Shown: positions 1 through 5,617, counted from the first letter of the stretch. The stretch is DNA of 7,762 nt from Nitrosopumilales archaeon CG_4_9_14_0_2_um_filter_34_16 (GCA_002788515.1 PFRJ01000065.1:1-7762); one strand, 5' to 3'. Numbers and translations are program-made. The notes: generated from the sequence alone by a model not told the origin.

Positions 1-1204
1 CTAACCCCATAATTAAAGAAAAAGATAGCATATCATTCTTAATAATACTGGAATTTTTCGTTTGAACATTTTTAATTATTAACCATACTCCTAGACCCGA
101 AAAAACCATTAAAATTGAATGGAATAAAAAGGATTGCTCCATGGTAGTTGTTGCATGTTCTGAAACAGAATCAACTAAAGGATCTGAGGTAGTTAAAAAG
201 GGATTTAGAGCATTTAGATATCTATGACTAGATGATGGTAAAAATTGAGAATCAGAGTTTATCAATAAAACAATTGATGAAGCAATTAAAAGCACAATCA
301 AAAACAATAAACCATTTCTTGTTTTATTTTTTGAGCTTTTAGTTTGAACAAAAATACATGAAACTAAAAATAATGTTGGAATAATTAGTGAGATTCCACC
401 TAATCCAAAAATGAAATTTGAGCTAACTCGTTCTAATGTTAAAGAAACTAAAATGGTAGTAATTGTGTAAAGTGGTATAACCCACATGATGAATTTGTGA
501 TCTGTTCTAAGAAATGGCAAAGTAATGAAAAAAATCCCTATTGGAATGATAAAGAATTGATTTCCTCCCCAAGCTGAAATAGAAAATACAGTGAATGTTC
601 CTGCCCCTACAAGTTTTAGAAATGCAATCTTTTTGTTTTGTGAATTAATTCCACTTAATAACAGATAAAGAGTCAAAATACCAAAAAATAACCCCAAAGG
701 TTCTGATTTGAACCATCCAATTGGACTTCTAATTAGAATAGGGATAGAAACTGAAAATAATAGAGCTGAAAACAATCCAGCAGTCGTACCACCGATAACT
801 CTTACCAAAGCAAAAATTACAATTGCAGATAGTGATGCAAATACCACAGGAAATAAGATTGTAAAATCATATAGATCAGTCCCACCGCCAAAAATCCAGT
901 AAGTTGCTGCAGCAGTCAAATGAAGCATTACTTGTGAAGTTGAAGAAACATCTCTACCATGTGGATACCAGCTTAGACTGTCATTCCATTCAAAATATGC
1001 AGGTATTCCATTATCTACGATATACTGGGTTGCTCGATAATTAAAAAAAGGATCAAACTCATTTAATTCAAAACCATATTCGGCAGGTTGAATTCGGAGA
1101 AGAAAAGAAATAGTAAATGACAAAACAAGAATTCCAATTATTAAAACATGATTTAATCTAAAGTCAAAGTTGCCCACAGAAACAAGTTTTGTATTTGCTA
1201 ACAA
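1..1204 (-). CDS. aglB: Oligosaccharyltransferase AglB/STT3, C-terminus cut off by window edge
   Basis: Catalytic subunit of archaeal N-glycosylation: it moves a glycan from a dolichol-type lipid carrier to Asn in N-X-S/T sequons on the outer face of the membrane. The window holds 401 codons with no internal stop. Seen: a first membrane span at residues 19-36, then the STT3 signature EFDPFFNYRAT (49-59) with the metal-binding acidic residue D51, then WYPHGRD (79-85). The first loop is followed by many hydrophobic spans, with GWFKSEPLG (E168 at the second acidic motif) and DPLVDSVSEH, whose E349 fits the flexible-loop glutamate of the SVSEH/TIXE motif. The C-terminal domain with the WWDYG motif lies beyond position 1. 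The start is TTG at 1204, right after an in-frame stop; GTG at 1177 is the alternative. The TATA-like box at 1241-1250 suits 1204. It has its own promoter, so it is probably not part of the upstream operon. Confidence 0.93.
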   Translation of the reverse strand, partial: MLANTKLVSVGNFDFRLNHVLIIGILVLSFTISFLLRIQPAEYGFELNEFDPFFNYRATQYIVDNGIPAYFEWNDSLSWYPHGRDVSSTSQVMLHLTAAATYWIFGGGTDLYDFTILFPVVFASLSAIVIFALVRVIGGTTAGLFSALLFSVSIPILIRSPIGWFKSEPLGLFFGILTLYLLLSGINSQNKKIAFLKLVGAGTFTVFSISAWGGNQFFIIPIGIFFITLPFLRTDHKFIMWVIPLYTITTILVSLTLERVSSNFIFGLGGISLIIPTLFLVSCIFVQTKSSKNKTRNGLLFLIVLLIASSIVLLINSDSQFLPSSSHRYLNALNPFLTTSDPLVDSVSEHATTTMEQSFLFHSILMVFSGLGVWLIIKNVQTKNSSIIKNDMLSFSLIMGL

Positions 1205-1240
1205 TTAGTATTTTTTAAAAAACTTGGCTTATTATTCTTT

Positions 1241-1250
1241 GTATAAAAAA
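1241..1250 (-). promoter_or_regulatory. Possible TATA box for aglB and T-run behind the PEBP gene
   Basis: On the minus strand this reads TTTTTTATAC. It lies about 40 bases before the TTG start of aglB, which would leave a leader of some 15 bases. The same T-run follows the stop of the PEBP gene by about 20 bases, and archaeal transcription commonly ends at T-runs, so the segment may serve both as terminator and as promoter. A second AT stretch at 1211-1220 would fit the alternative GTG start at 1177. In an AT-rich genome the support is modest. Confidence 0.35.
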
Positions 1251-1268
1251 TGATTAAATAGTTATAAT

Positions 1269-1721
1269 TTAAGGAGAATATCTTCCTTCTAGTTTGGTTT
1301 CAGTTATGATATGATTATTCATGGCATCCTCAATTTGTTTTTTAGTTGAGTCTTTACTGTTTTCCAATTTTTTATCTAACGCATACAATTTGAAAACATA
1401 CGTATGTTCCTTATCTGGAGGGGCAGGTCCGCCATAACCAATTTCTCCAAAATCAGTTTCGCCTTCAATACAATTTGATGGAACAGAATTTTCTTGAAAC
1501 TCAATATTATCAGGAATAATATTCCAAACAACCCAGTGCACCCAAACTTTTCCTACTGCACCCATAGCATCAGGATCATCCATTATCAAAGCAAGAGACA
1601 CTGTATTTTCAGGAATGCCACTGATTGTAAGTGGCGGACTGTTGTTTCCATGTTTATAGCCATATTTTTTTGGAATGATTCCACCGTTATCAAATGCATC
1701 ACTTTTCAACGTCAAAGTCAT
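1269..1721 (-). CDS. PEBP family protein (YbhB/YbcL, Raf-kinase-inhibitor-like)
   Basis: Small soluble phosphatidylethanolamine-binding-protein homologue of 150 residues, near the usual size of the bacterial/archaeal YbhB/YbcL branch. Visible family marks are the pocket motif DDPDA (48-52), H62 within VWVHWVVWNI, the GYGGPAPPDKEHTYVFKLYAL block (95-115) containing the conserved G-x-x-G-P-x-P-P and H-x-Y-x-F, and a typical IPKKYGYKHGNNSPPL entry (16-31). There is no signal peptide or membrane segment, so it should be cytoplasmic. The biological ligand of the archaeal members is unknown, so no specific role is assigned. The start is ATG, with a TATA-like box centred about 25 bases upstream and hence a leaderless transcript. 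It lies 34 bases behind the PIN gene and 64 bases before aglB. Confidence 0.92.
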   Translation of the reverse strand: MTLTLKSDAFDNGGIIPKKYGYKHGNNSPPLTISGIPENTVSLALIMDDPDAMGAVGKVWVHWVVWNIIPDNIEFQENSVPSNCIEGETDFGEIGYGGPAPPDKEHTYVFKLYALDKKLENSKDSTKKQIEDAMNNHIITETKLEGRYSP

Positions 1722-1741
1722 ATCAAAATTTGGTAATGCTC

Positions 1742-1751
1742 AAAATTAAAG
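1742..1751 (-). promoter_or_regulatory. TATA-like box for the PEBP gene
   Basis: The minus strand reads CTTTAATTTT, centred 25-26 bases before the ATG at 1721. That is the spacing expected for an archaeal leaderless transcript. It lies in the 34-base gap after the PIN gene stop, so the PEBP gene can be transcribed separately from the S6e operon. Confidence 0.45.
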
Positions 1752-1755
1752 ATTT

Positions 1756-2124
1756 CTAAGATTCTAAAACGATTCTATTATTTGAAAAAGACATTACGGA
1801 ACTTCCATTATTTTTGATCTGTTTTTTTAGTTCCTTATCCATAGTGGCTACAATGATTCTGTTTTTTAATACATAATCAAGTAATCCTTTATCAGCAAAC
1901 GTACCAGATATAGGAACTATTTTGAAATTTTTTATGTATTCTTGAGTCAATTCGACATCTTGCTTTTTGTCTGGTTTTTTAACTAGTTCAGATAGTTCAT
2001 TTTTTACAACTTGAGGTACAACAAAAGTGATTTGACCAATTTCTACATCCAATCTATCAATATTTTTGATTCTTTTAGTAGCTAGATGGATTAGAAAACT
2101 TGTATCGCAGATTACTTCAACCAA
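1756..2124 (-). CDS. Fcf1-like PIN-domain nuclease
   Basis: A 122-residue single PIN domain of the archaeal Fcf1/Utp23-like group, presumed metal-dependent RNases linked to rRNA maturation. The acidic residues of the PIN site are in place: D7 in VICDTSFLI, E43 in QVVKNEL, D78 in GTFADKGLLDY and D96 in IVATMDKELK. The start is TTG at 2124, inside the end of the aIF2 gamma gene; the two overlap by 8 bases, so translation is probably coupled. No ATG is available near the N-terminus, and the D7 strand needs this start. A PIN gene directly behind aIF2 gamma is a recurring archaeal arrangement, which ties it to ribosome production rather than to a VapBC toxin pair; no antitoxin-like gene is adjacent. 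Its substrate is not evident from sequence. Confidence 0.88.
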   Translation of the reverse strand: MVEVICDTSFLIHLATKRIKNIDRLDVEIGQITFVVPQVVKNELSELVKKPDKKQDVELTQEYIKNFKIVPISGTFADKGLLDYVLKNRIIVATMDKELKKQIKNNGSSVMSFSNNRIVLES

Positions 2125-3379
2125 TTATTCCCGCACCAATAAGTCTCCATCTTTCTGCAATTCGTCGACTAATTGCAACATTTCCGCCTTCAAATATACA
2201 TGCAGGTCTTCTTAGTTCTACCTCAATATTTTTTGATTTTGTTTTGGTAACTTTACCTAGTATAGGAGCAGTTCCAATATTTAGACGAAGTAATTCTCCA
2301 GATTGAATTGGTTGGACTTTAACATCTTCAGTAGCTCCGACTGCAGAATCAAATAGACTTACTTCCAAGTTTAACACAGTAGAATTATCAGGAAGTGTAC
2401 CAGGTTTGCCAATTACTGATCCAATAAAGGAATCACTTCTAGTCATGGCAGGATCTAATTTTGTTCCAATAGCTACCAAGCCTCCAGGTTTTACTGAATC
2501 AACAATTCCCGCTGCAGTTCCTAAAGAAGTAATTTCGGTAAGTAACGGTTCGTATGATTTCTTTTTTTCATTCATTATTCCAGGTTTAATCTCGATTTCA
2601 TCACCAACATTAAAAATTCCTTGAGTGAGGCTTCCACCAATGACTCCCCCTTTGATATCTTTTAATTTTATACCAGGTTTATTGACATCAAACGAACGTA
2701 AAACATGCATAACAGCGTCAGCCTTTTCATCCCTTTCCGGTGTTTTGATTGTGGATTCGATCGCACCAATTAATGCATCCACATTTAGTCCTGATTGTGC
2801 AGAGATTGGAATTACAGGCGCTTTTGCGGCATGAGTTCCTTTAACAAATTTAGTAATGTCTTGGTAATTTGCAAGTGCTTCATCATAAGAAAGCAAGTCA
2901 ACTTTATTTTGGACTACTACAATTTGTTGAATTCCAAGAGTTTGAAGAGCTAAAAGATGTTCTTTTGTTTGTGGTTTAGGGACTTGCTCATTTGCAGCAA
3001 CTAACAGTAATGCACCATCCATTAACGCAGAACCTGAAAGCATATTTGCCATCAGGCTTTCGTGTCCTGGACTATCAACAAAACTTACAACTCTAGATAG
3101 TTCACTTTCTTTTCCACAATTATTGCATTTTGGAGTTGTAGAATATCCTAGTGGTTCTTCACACTTTTTACATTTGTAAAAAGCTGCATCAGAATAACCA
3201 ACACGTATTGTGATTCCACGTTTTAGTTCTTGGCTGTGTACACTTGTCCATGAACCAGTCAAAGCCTGAATTAGAGTGGTTTTTCCATGATCTACATGAC
3301 CTGCAGTACCAATGTTAACACATGGTTGATAACCATATTTTTTAATGTACCAATCAGGAAGAGTTTCTCTCCAATGCAT
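2117..3379 (-). CDS. Translation initiation factor aIF2 subunit gamma
   Basis: GTPase core of aIF2, which brings initiator Met-tRNA to the small ribosomal subunit. With the ATG at 3379 the protein has 420 residues, normal for the family. Motifs in order: G1 GHVDHGKTT (27-35); switch I RGITIRVG (54-61); a zinc knuckle with C70, C73, C85 and C88; G3 DSPGH (102-106); G4 NKVD (158-161); G5 around PISAQSG near 187; then the two beta-barrel domains. The open frame extends to 3472, but the extra 31 residues overlap the S6e gene, are Lys/Leu-rich and are not part of the family, whereas MHWRETLPDWYI matches a short aIF2 gamma N-terminus. It is the middle gene of the S6e-aIF2 gamma-PIN operon. No Shine-Dalgarno motif is apparent in the 31-base gap. 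Confidence 0.97.
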   Translation of the reverse strand: MHWRETLPDWYIKKYGYQPCVNIGTAGHVDHGKTTLIQALTGSWTSVHSQELKRGITIRVGYSDAAFYKCKKCEEPLGYSTTPKCNNCGKESELSRVVSFVDSPGHESLMANMLSGSALMDGALLLVAANEQVPKPQTKEHLLALQTLGIQQIVVVQNKVDLLSYDEALANYQDITKFVKGTHAAKAPVIPISAQSGLNVDALIGAIESTIKTPERDEKADAVMHVLRSFDVNKPGIKLKDIKGGVIGGSLTQGIFNVGDEIEIKPGIMNEKKKSYEPLLTEITSLGTAAGIVDSVKPGGLVAIGTKLDPAMTRSDSFIGSVIGKPGTLPDNSTVLNLEVSLFDSAVGATEDVKVQPIQSGELLRLNIGTAPILGKVTKTKSKNIEVELRRPACIFEGGNVAISRRIAERWRLIGAGIIG

Positions 3380-3410
3380 GAGTAAAAAAGTGAAATCGGT
3401 ATATGTTAAG

Positions 3411-3800
3411 TTATTCTTTTTTATCTTCAGTATTTTCTTCAACTGGAGATTCAACAGGTAATTCTCCATCAAATTTACAATTTACTTGATAGATTTCTTC
3501 TGATACTGTATTTCCACGCATTAATTTTCTTTTTCTTTGTCCAACTTCTGCGTTTTGTAATCCAACTCCTTTAGAAAGCAAAACTCTCTTTCTTGCAGCA
3601 CCATGAACATCGTTTCTCATTGGAACACCAGACTTGTCACTTCCTCCAGTGAGTTTTAATTTTCCTGTCAATCCTGCAATTGATGCATCAGTCTCATTTC
3701 CTAACTGTAATCCCAACAATGGATTGGCATCACTGTCTTTGAGTTCCTTTGAAACTGACTTTCCTTTAATGTCAGAGATGGTAAGCTTGAAGTTCGTCAA
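3411..3800 (-). CDS. 30S ribosomal protein S6e
   Basis: Small-subunit ribosomal protein shared by archaea and eukaryotes. Diagnostic segments are FKLTISDIKGKS at the N-terminus, GLTGKLKLTGGSDKSGVPMR in the middle, ARKRVLLSKGVG, and GQRKRKLMRGNTVSEEIYQVN. A short acidic tail (ESPVEENTEDKKE) follows. TTG at 3800 gives 129 residues beginning MTNFKLTISD, as in typical archaeal S6e; a TTG nine bases upstream at 3809 would add MEY and is the alternative. There is no ATG in the region. It is the first gene of the translation operon and is divergent from the 40-residue zinc protein across a short AT-rich promoter region. Confidence 0.95.
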   Translation of the reverse strand: MTNFKLTISDIKGKSVSKELKDSDANPLLGLQLGNETDASIAGLTGKLKLTGGSDKSGVPMRNDVHGAARKRVLLSKGVGLQNAEVGQRKRKLMRGNTVSEEIYQVNCKFDGELPVESPVEENTEDKKE

Positions 3801-3821
3801 GTATTCCAAAAAAAAGTCGAA

Positions 3822-3854
3822 CGACTAATTAACCTTTGGACATTATTTTTAAAT
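3822..3854. promoter_or_regulatory. Divergent promoter region, S6e operon (-) and zinc microprotein (+)
   Basis: Between the divergent starts at 3800 and 3875 are only about 75 bases. A T/A block at 3842-3853 is centred 27 bases before the plus-strand ATG, ideal for a leaderless transcript. Being near-symmetrical, it also reads as a TATA box on the minus strand. A second minus-strand candidate, GGTTAATTA around 3825-3833, is better spaced for the S6e TTG. The two transcription units may therefore compete for or share TBP binding. Confidence 0.5.
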
Positions 3855-3874
3855 CAAGATTACTAAAGATAGGC

Positions 3875-3997
3875 ATGACAGAAGAGATCAGATGTCCAAG
3901 ATGTGATAGTAAGATGGTCGACATGCAAGCATGTCATATGTTTTGTCCTAATTGTGGATCTCATTTAGATTGCTCAGATAAAGGAAATTATTGGTAA
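3875..3997 (+). CDS. 40-residue Cys-rich zinc-ribbon microprotein
   Basis: Small ORF from ATG to TAA encoding 40 residues, with six cysteines at positions 7, 10, 20, 24, 27 and 33. The core is CPRC (7-10) and CPNCG (24-28), a rubredoxin/zinc-ribbon type metal knuckle, so it very likely folds around one zinc. The TATA-like box 27 bases before the ATG supports a leaderless transcript. The stop at 3995-3997 is followed immediately by the stop of the converging minus-strand gene at 3998. Codon use looks native. The partner is unknown; tiny archaeal zinc ribbons often bind nucleic acid or other proteins, but nothing here shows which. The S6e neighbour hints at, but does not prove, a link to translation. 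Confidence 0.8.
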   Translation: MTEEIRCPRCDSKMVDMQACHMFCPNCGSHLDCSDKGNYW

Positions 3998-4432
3998 TTA
4001 AATTCCCGGTCTATCAGGAATATATTCAGATGACATGTTAATTGCTTGATCTTTCATTATTTCAAGATAGGTTTCATAATCTGCTTCAAAATTACAGTGA
4101 GGACATTTTACGTTTGTAATATCATCATCTAGTATTGCAACTCTTTTACATTCAGGGCATCGTGCATCCATGTTACGTTTATACCAATTAAGATATTTAA
4201 TGATAGTCAATGAATTTCTTCTAGGCGGAGTTTGTCTAGCCTGGTAAGATGTCAGCTTCCCAAGCTCAGCGCCTATGGCGCAAATGGCCTCCGTGCGCGA
4301 TTCAATTAAAGGCAGTTCAAGATTACAAAATATTTTTAATTTTTTACGAATAGAATGGATAATTTTGTATTCATAATTTTTGTTTGGATGAATTTTTTTA
4401 GATAAATAATCTCTCTCTGTTTTACTTAGCAC
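3998..4432 (-). CDS. Zinc-ribbon protein of unknown function
   Basis: 144 residues from a GTG start at 4432, with a TATA-like box at 4451-4460. The N-terminal half (1-60) is Lys-rich and probably helical (LSKTERDYLSKKIHPNKNYEYKI). Residues 75-90 contain LTIIKYLNWYKRN, then a zinc ribbon formed by C92, C95, C110 and C113 (CPEC and CPHC), then an acidic tail. I do not recognise the family. Codons for residues 45-70 (ESRTEAICAIGAELGKLTSYQARQTPP) are strikingly GC-rich (TCG, CGC, ACG, GCC, TGC, GGC, GGG) compared with the AT-ending codons around them. That patch is exactly where the opposite strand carries a tRNA-Gly-like sequence. The ORF could be a conserved protein overlapping an RNA element, or a chimera created across a recombination junction. 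It converges on the 40-residue zinc protein with no gap. Confidence 0.7.
   Translation of the reverse strand: MLSKTERDYLSKKIHPNKNYEYKIIHSIRKKLKIFCNLELPLIESRTEAICAIGAELGKLTSYQARQTPPRRNSLTIIKYLNWYKRNMDARCPECKRVAILDDDITNVKCPHCNFEADYETYLEIMKDQAINMSSEYIPDRPGI
4193..4200 (+). promoter_or_regulatory. Possible TATA box for the tRNA-like element
   Basis: ATATTTAA lies about 28 bases before position 4225, the position-1 equivalent of the tRNA-like sequence, which is the normal archaeal spacing. It lies inside the coding sequence of the minus-strand zinc-ribbon gene. An AT-rich background makes chance occurrence easy. Confidence 0.3.
4225..4294 (+). pseudogene. tRNA-Gly(CCC) 5' half / degenerate tRNA-like element
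   Basis: From 4225 the plus strand follows canonical tRNA numbering: a 7-base acceptor strand, U8 (4232), D-stem 4234-4237 with 4247-4250, A14 (4238), G18-G19 (4243-4244), A21 (4246), anticodon stem 4252-4256 with 4264-4268 (one C-C mismatch), loop TTCCCAA with U33 and anticodon CCC at 4259-4261. After about 4266 it departs. Instead of a T-arm with TTCRA there is a 5-bp hairpin with a 3-base loop (4269-4281), seven unpaired bases, then CTCCGT (4289-4294), which can pair with GCGGAG (4225-4230). The patch 4225-4299 is about 60% GC in an AT-rich region. No T-arm with paired stems was found in the next 150 bases, so this is probably not a working tRNA with an intron. It may be a tRNA remnant, an integration scar, a 5' half of a split tRNA, or an unusual tRNA-like RNA. 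It lies antisense to a coding gene. Confidence 0.55.
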
Positions 4433-4450
4433 AAGATCTTAATGTATAGA

Positions 4451-4460
4451 TAGTATTTAG
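4451..4460 (-). promoter_or_regulatory. TATA-like box for the 144-residue zinc-ribbon gene
   Basis: The minus strand reads CTAAATACTA, centred about 24 bases before the GTG at 4432. This fits a leaderless or nearly leaderless transcript. It lies in the 109-base divergent gap shared with the Mrr-type gene. Confidence 0.4.
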
Positions 4461-4513
4461 ATTTTGATTATAACAAAAACAAGTTTTGAAATCTAATCTT
4501 TATTCTTAAATCC

Positions 4514-4526
4514 TTAAATTTATACA
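4514..4526 (+). promoter_or_regulatory. TATA-like box for the Mrr-type gene
   Basis: An AT block TTAAATTTATACA is centred 22 bases before the TTG at 4542. This is slightly short for transcription starting exactly at that TTG, so initiation may fall just inside the ORF, with ATG 4584 used. Alternatively a weaker box near 4503-4511 may be used. Confidence 0.4.
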
Positions 4527-4541
4527 AAATATAAATAACTA

Positions 4542-5453
4542 TTGGGCGTTGATCCTTTTACAGGAATTGTTTTTGTCTTATGGGTTATGACAATTACATT
4601 ATTTGTTGGGGGTGCCGTTGAAATTGGAATTATATCTGGCATTATTACATTCATTATTACGGTGATCTGGTGGATCTTATTTTTCATCGTGGCTAGTAAA
4701 ACAAAATCTTCTTCGACAAAAGACGATAGTTCATCATCACTTGTAGGTGAGTCTGATTTACAGAATGGGATTGCCAATTTTTCATGGCGTGAAATGGAAG
4801 AACTGACTGGAAAGTTATTTGAGAAAAAAGGATATTCTGTCGAAGTAACTAAATCTACAGGAGATTTTGGAATTGATGTTTGGGCTAAAAAAGACAATAT
4901 GATTACAGGAATTCAAGTAAAGAAATGGAAAAATGATGTAGGTTTTGACGATGTCACAAAGACGTTAGGTTCTAACTTGGGAAAAGCCAATAAATACATC
5001 TTAATTTCAACAATATCATTTTTTACCCCGCAGGCTTGGCAACATCAAAAACAGCATTCCCATTTGATCGAATTATGGGATACAAACAAATTCAAAAAAG
5101 AATTACGAGATAATTTTGTGAAATTACCTAATTCAAACAAACCTGTAACACCTCATCAAGATGACAAAATAGATTCCTTTGATTATGATCAAGGATTCAA
5201 CATAGATGAAGTTTACAATGAACAAAATAACATTCTTCCAGAAATTGGTGAAAAATGCACAAAATGCGGTTCGCCAGTTTTTAGGAATTTCTGTGGTAGT
5301 TGCGGTAAAGAACATAAATCAAAAGAACCTAAAGCAAATTCAAAAGTTCCAAATCTGAAAGAGTCAGACAATAAAGAAATAGAAACCAACTGTAGGAATT
5401 GTAATAATGTCTCTTTTGGAAATCTTTGTAAGCATTGTGGTCGTGTTAAATAA
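4542..5453 (+). CDS. Membrane-anchored Mrr-type restriction-like nuclease with two zinc ribbons
   Basis: 303 residues in clear modules. Two hydrophobic segments (about 9-26 and 28-51) form a membrane hairpin, followed by a Ser/Lys/Asp-rich linker (53-72). An Mrr-type PD-(D/E)xK domain follows (about 80-193): REMEELTGKLFEKKGYSVEVTKSTGDFGIDVWA with D112, then GIQVKKW with Q125 and K127 as the Q-x-K of the active site, then a KYILIST strand. A linker carries the acidic/aromatic motif 209-228. Two zinc ribbons end the protein: C239, C242, C251, C254 and C284, C287, C296, C299. Mrr domains cleave DNA, often modified DNA; placing one on the membrane suggests action on incoming or membrane-associated DNA, or a signalling role, but the target is unknown. 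TTG at 4542 is the first in-frame start after a stop; ATG 4584 would cut into the first span. It is divergent from the 144-residue gene. Confidence 0.85.
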   Translation: MGVDPFTGIVFVLWVMTITLFVGGAVEIGIISGIITFIITVIWWILFFIVASKTKSSSTKDDSSSSLVGESDLQNGIANFSWREMEELTGKLFEKKGYSVEVTKSTGDFGIDVWAKKDNMITGIQVKKWKNDVGFDDVTKTLGSNLGKANKYILISTISFFTPQAWQHQKQHSHLIELWDTNKFKKELRDNFVKLPNSNKPVTPHQDDKIDSFDYDQGFNIDEVYNEQNNILPEIGEKCTKCGSPVFRNFCGSCGKEHKSKEPKANSKVPNLKESDNKEIETNCRNCNNVSFGNLCKHCGRVK

Positions 5454-5454
5454 A

Positions 5455-5474
5455 ATTAGATTCTAAACTCTAAT
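5455..5474 (+). terminator. Weak hairpin just after the Mrr-type gene
   Basis: ATTAGA (5455-5460) and TCTAAT (5469-5474) form a 6-bp stem with an 8-base loop starting two bases after the stop codon. No T-run follows, so it is not a classic intrinsic terminator. It might separate the nuclease transcript from that of the downstream microprotein, whose TATA-like box starts at 5477. Confidence 0.2.
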
Positions 5475-5476
5475 CC

Positions 5477-5484
5477 TAAATTAT
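5477..5484 (+). promoter_or_regulatory. TATA-like box upstream of the 29-residue ORF
   Basis: TAAATTAT is centred about 25 bases before an ATG at 5506, giving leaderless spacing. That ATG opens a 16-codon frame ending at 5556, not the frame of the 29-residue ORF, whose TTG starts at 5528. The expected leader for the latter is therefore about 20 bases and includes GGAG at 5520-5523. Confidence 0.35.
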
Positions 5485-5527
5485 GATAATACCCACTCTT
5501 GAATAATGACATATACAACGGAGTGCC

Positions 5528-5617
5528 TTGGAATTAAAAAAGAAGAAGAAAGATGAACTGGATGGATTTGACTTTGATGAAGGCTTTAACATTGAAGATG
5601 CATTTGATCAGGAATGA
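5528..5617 (+). CDS. 29-residue acidic microprotein sharing a motif with the Mrr-type protein
   Basis: TTG-to-TGA frame of 29 residues. A Lys run (4-8) is followed by DELDGFDFDEGFNIEDAF and DQE. Residues 9-29 align without gaps to residues 208-228 of the upstream nuclease (DKIDSFDYDQGFNIDEVYNEQ): nine identities, including F-D-x-D-x-G-F-N-I, and nearly all other pairs conservative. The two DNA stretches use different synonymous codons (GGC/GGA, TTT/TTC, ATT/ATA), which is what selection on protein leaves and what a recent DNA copy would not. That supports translation. A GGAG motif at 5520-5523 lies four bases before the TTG, a short but usable spacing. It may instead be read by +1 frameshifting from the ATG at 5506, or be the remains of a longer homologue. 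No function is known; a shared docking motif is a guess. Confidence 0.5.
   Translation: MELKKKKKDELDGFDFDEGFNIEDAFDQE

Noticed and set aside
708..902. Plus-strand frame within the aglB region, and similar frames at 1494, 2100, 2406, 2625 and 3634
   Set aside because: They are shadows of well-supported minus-strand genes with family-specific motifs.
3380..3472. N-terminal extension of aIF2 gamma by 31 residues
   Set aside because: It overlaps the S6e coding end, is unlike the family N-terminus, and the ATG at 3379 gives the normal length.
4225..4345. Intact tRNA-Gly with an intron
   Set aside because: I looked for a T-arm (TTCRA loop with paired 5-base stems) and a matching acceptor end downstream. 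The two TTCAA occurrences at 4301 and 4316 have no pairing stems.
4520..4897. 125-codon minus-strand frame opposite the Mrr-type gene
   Set aside because: It lies wholly opposite a gene with clear domains and catalytic motifs; its own product has no recognisable features.
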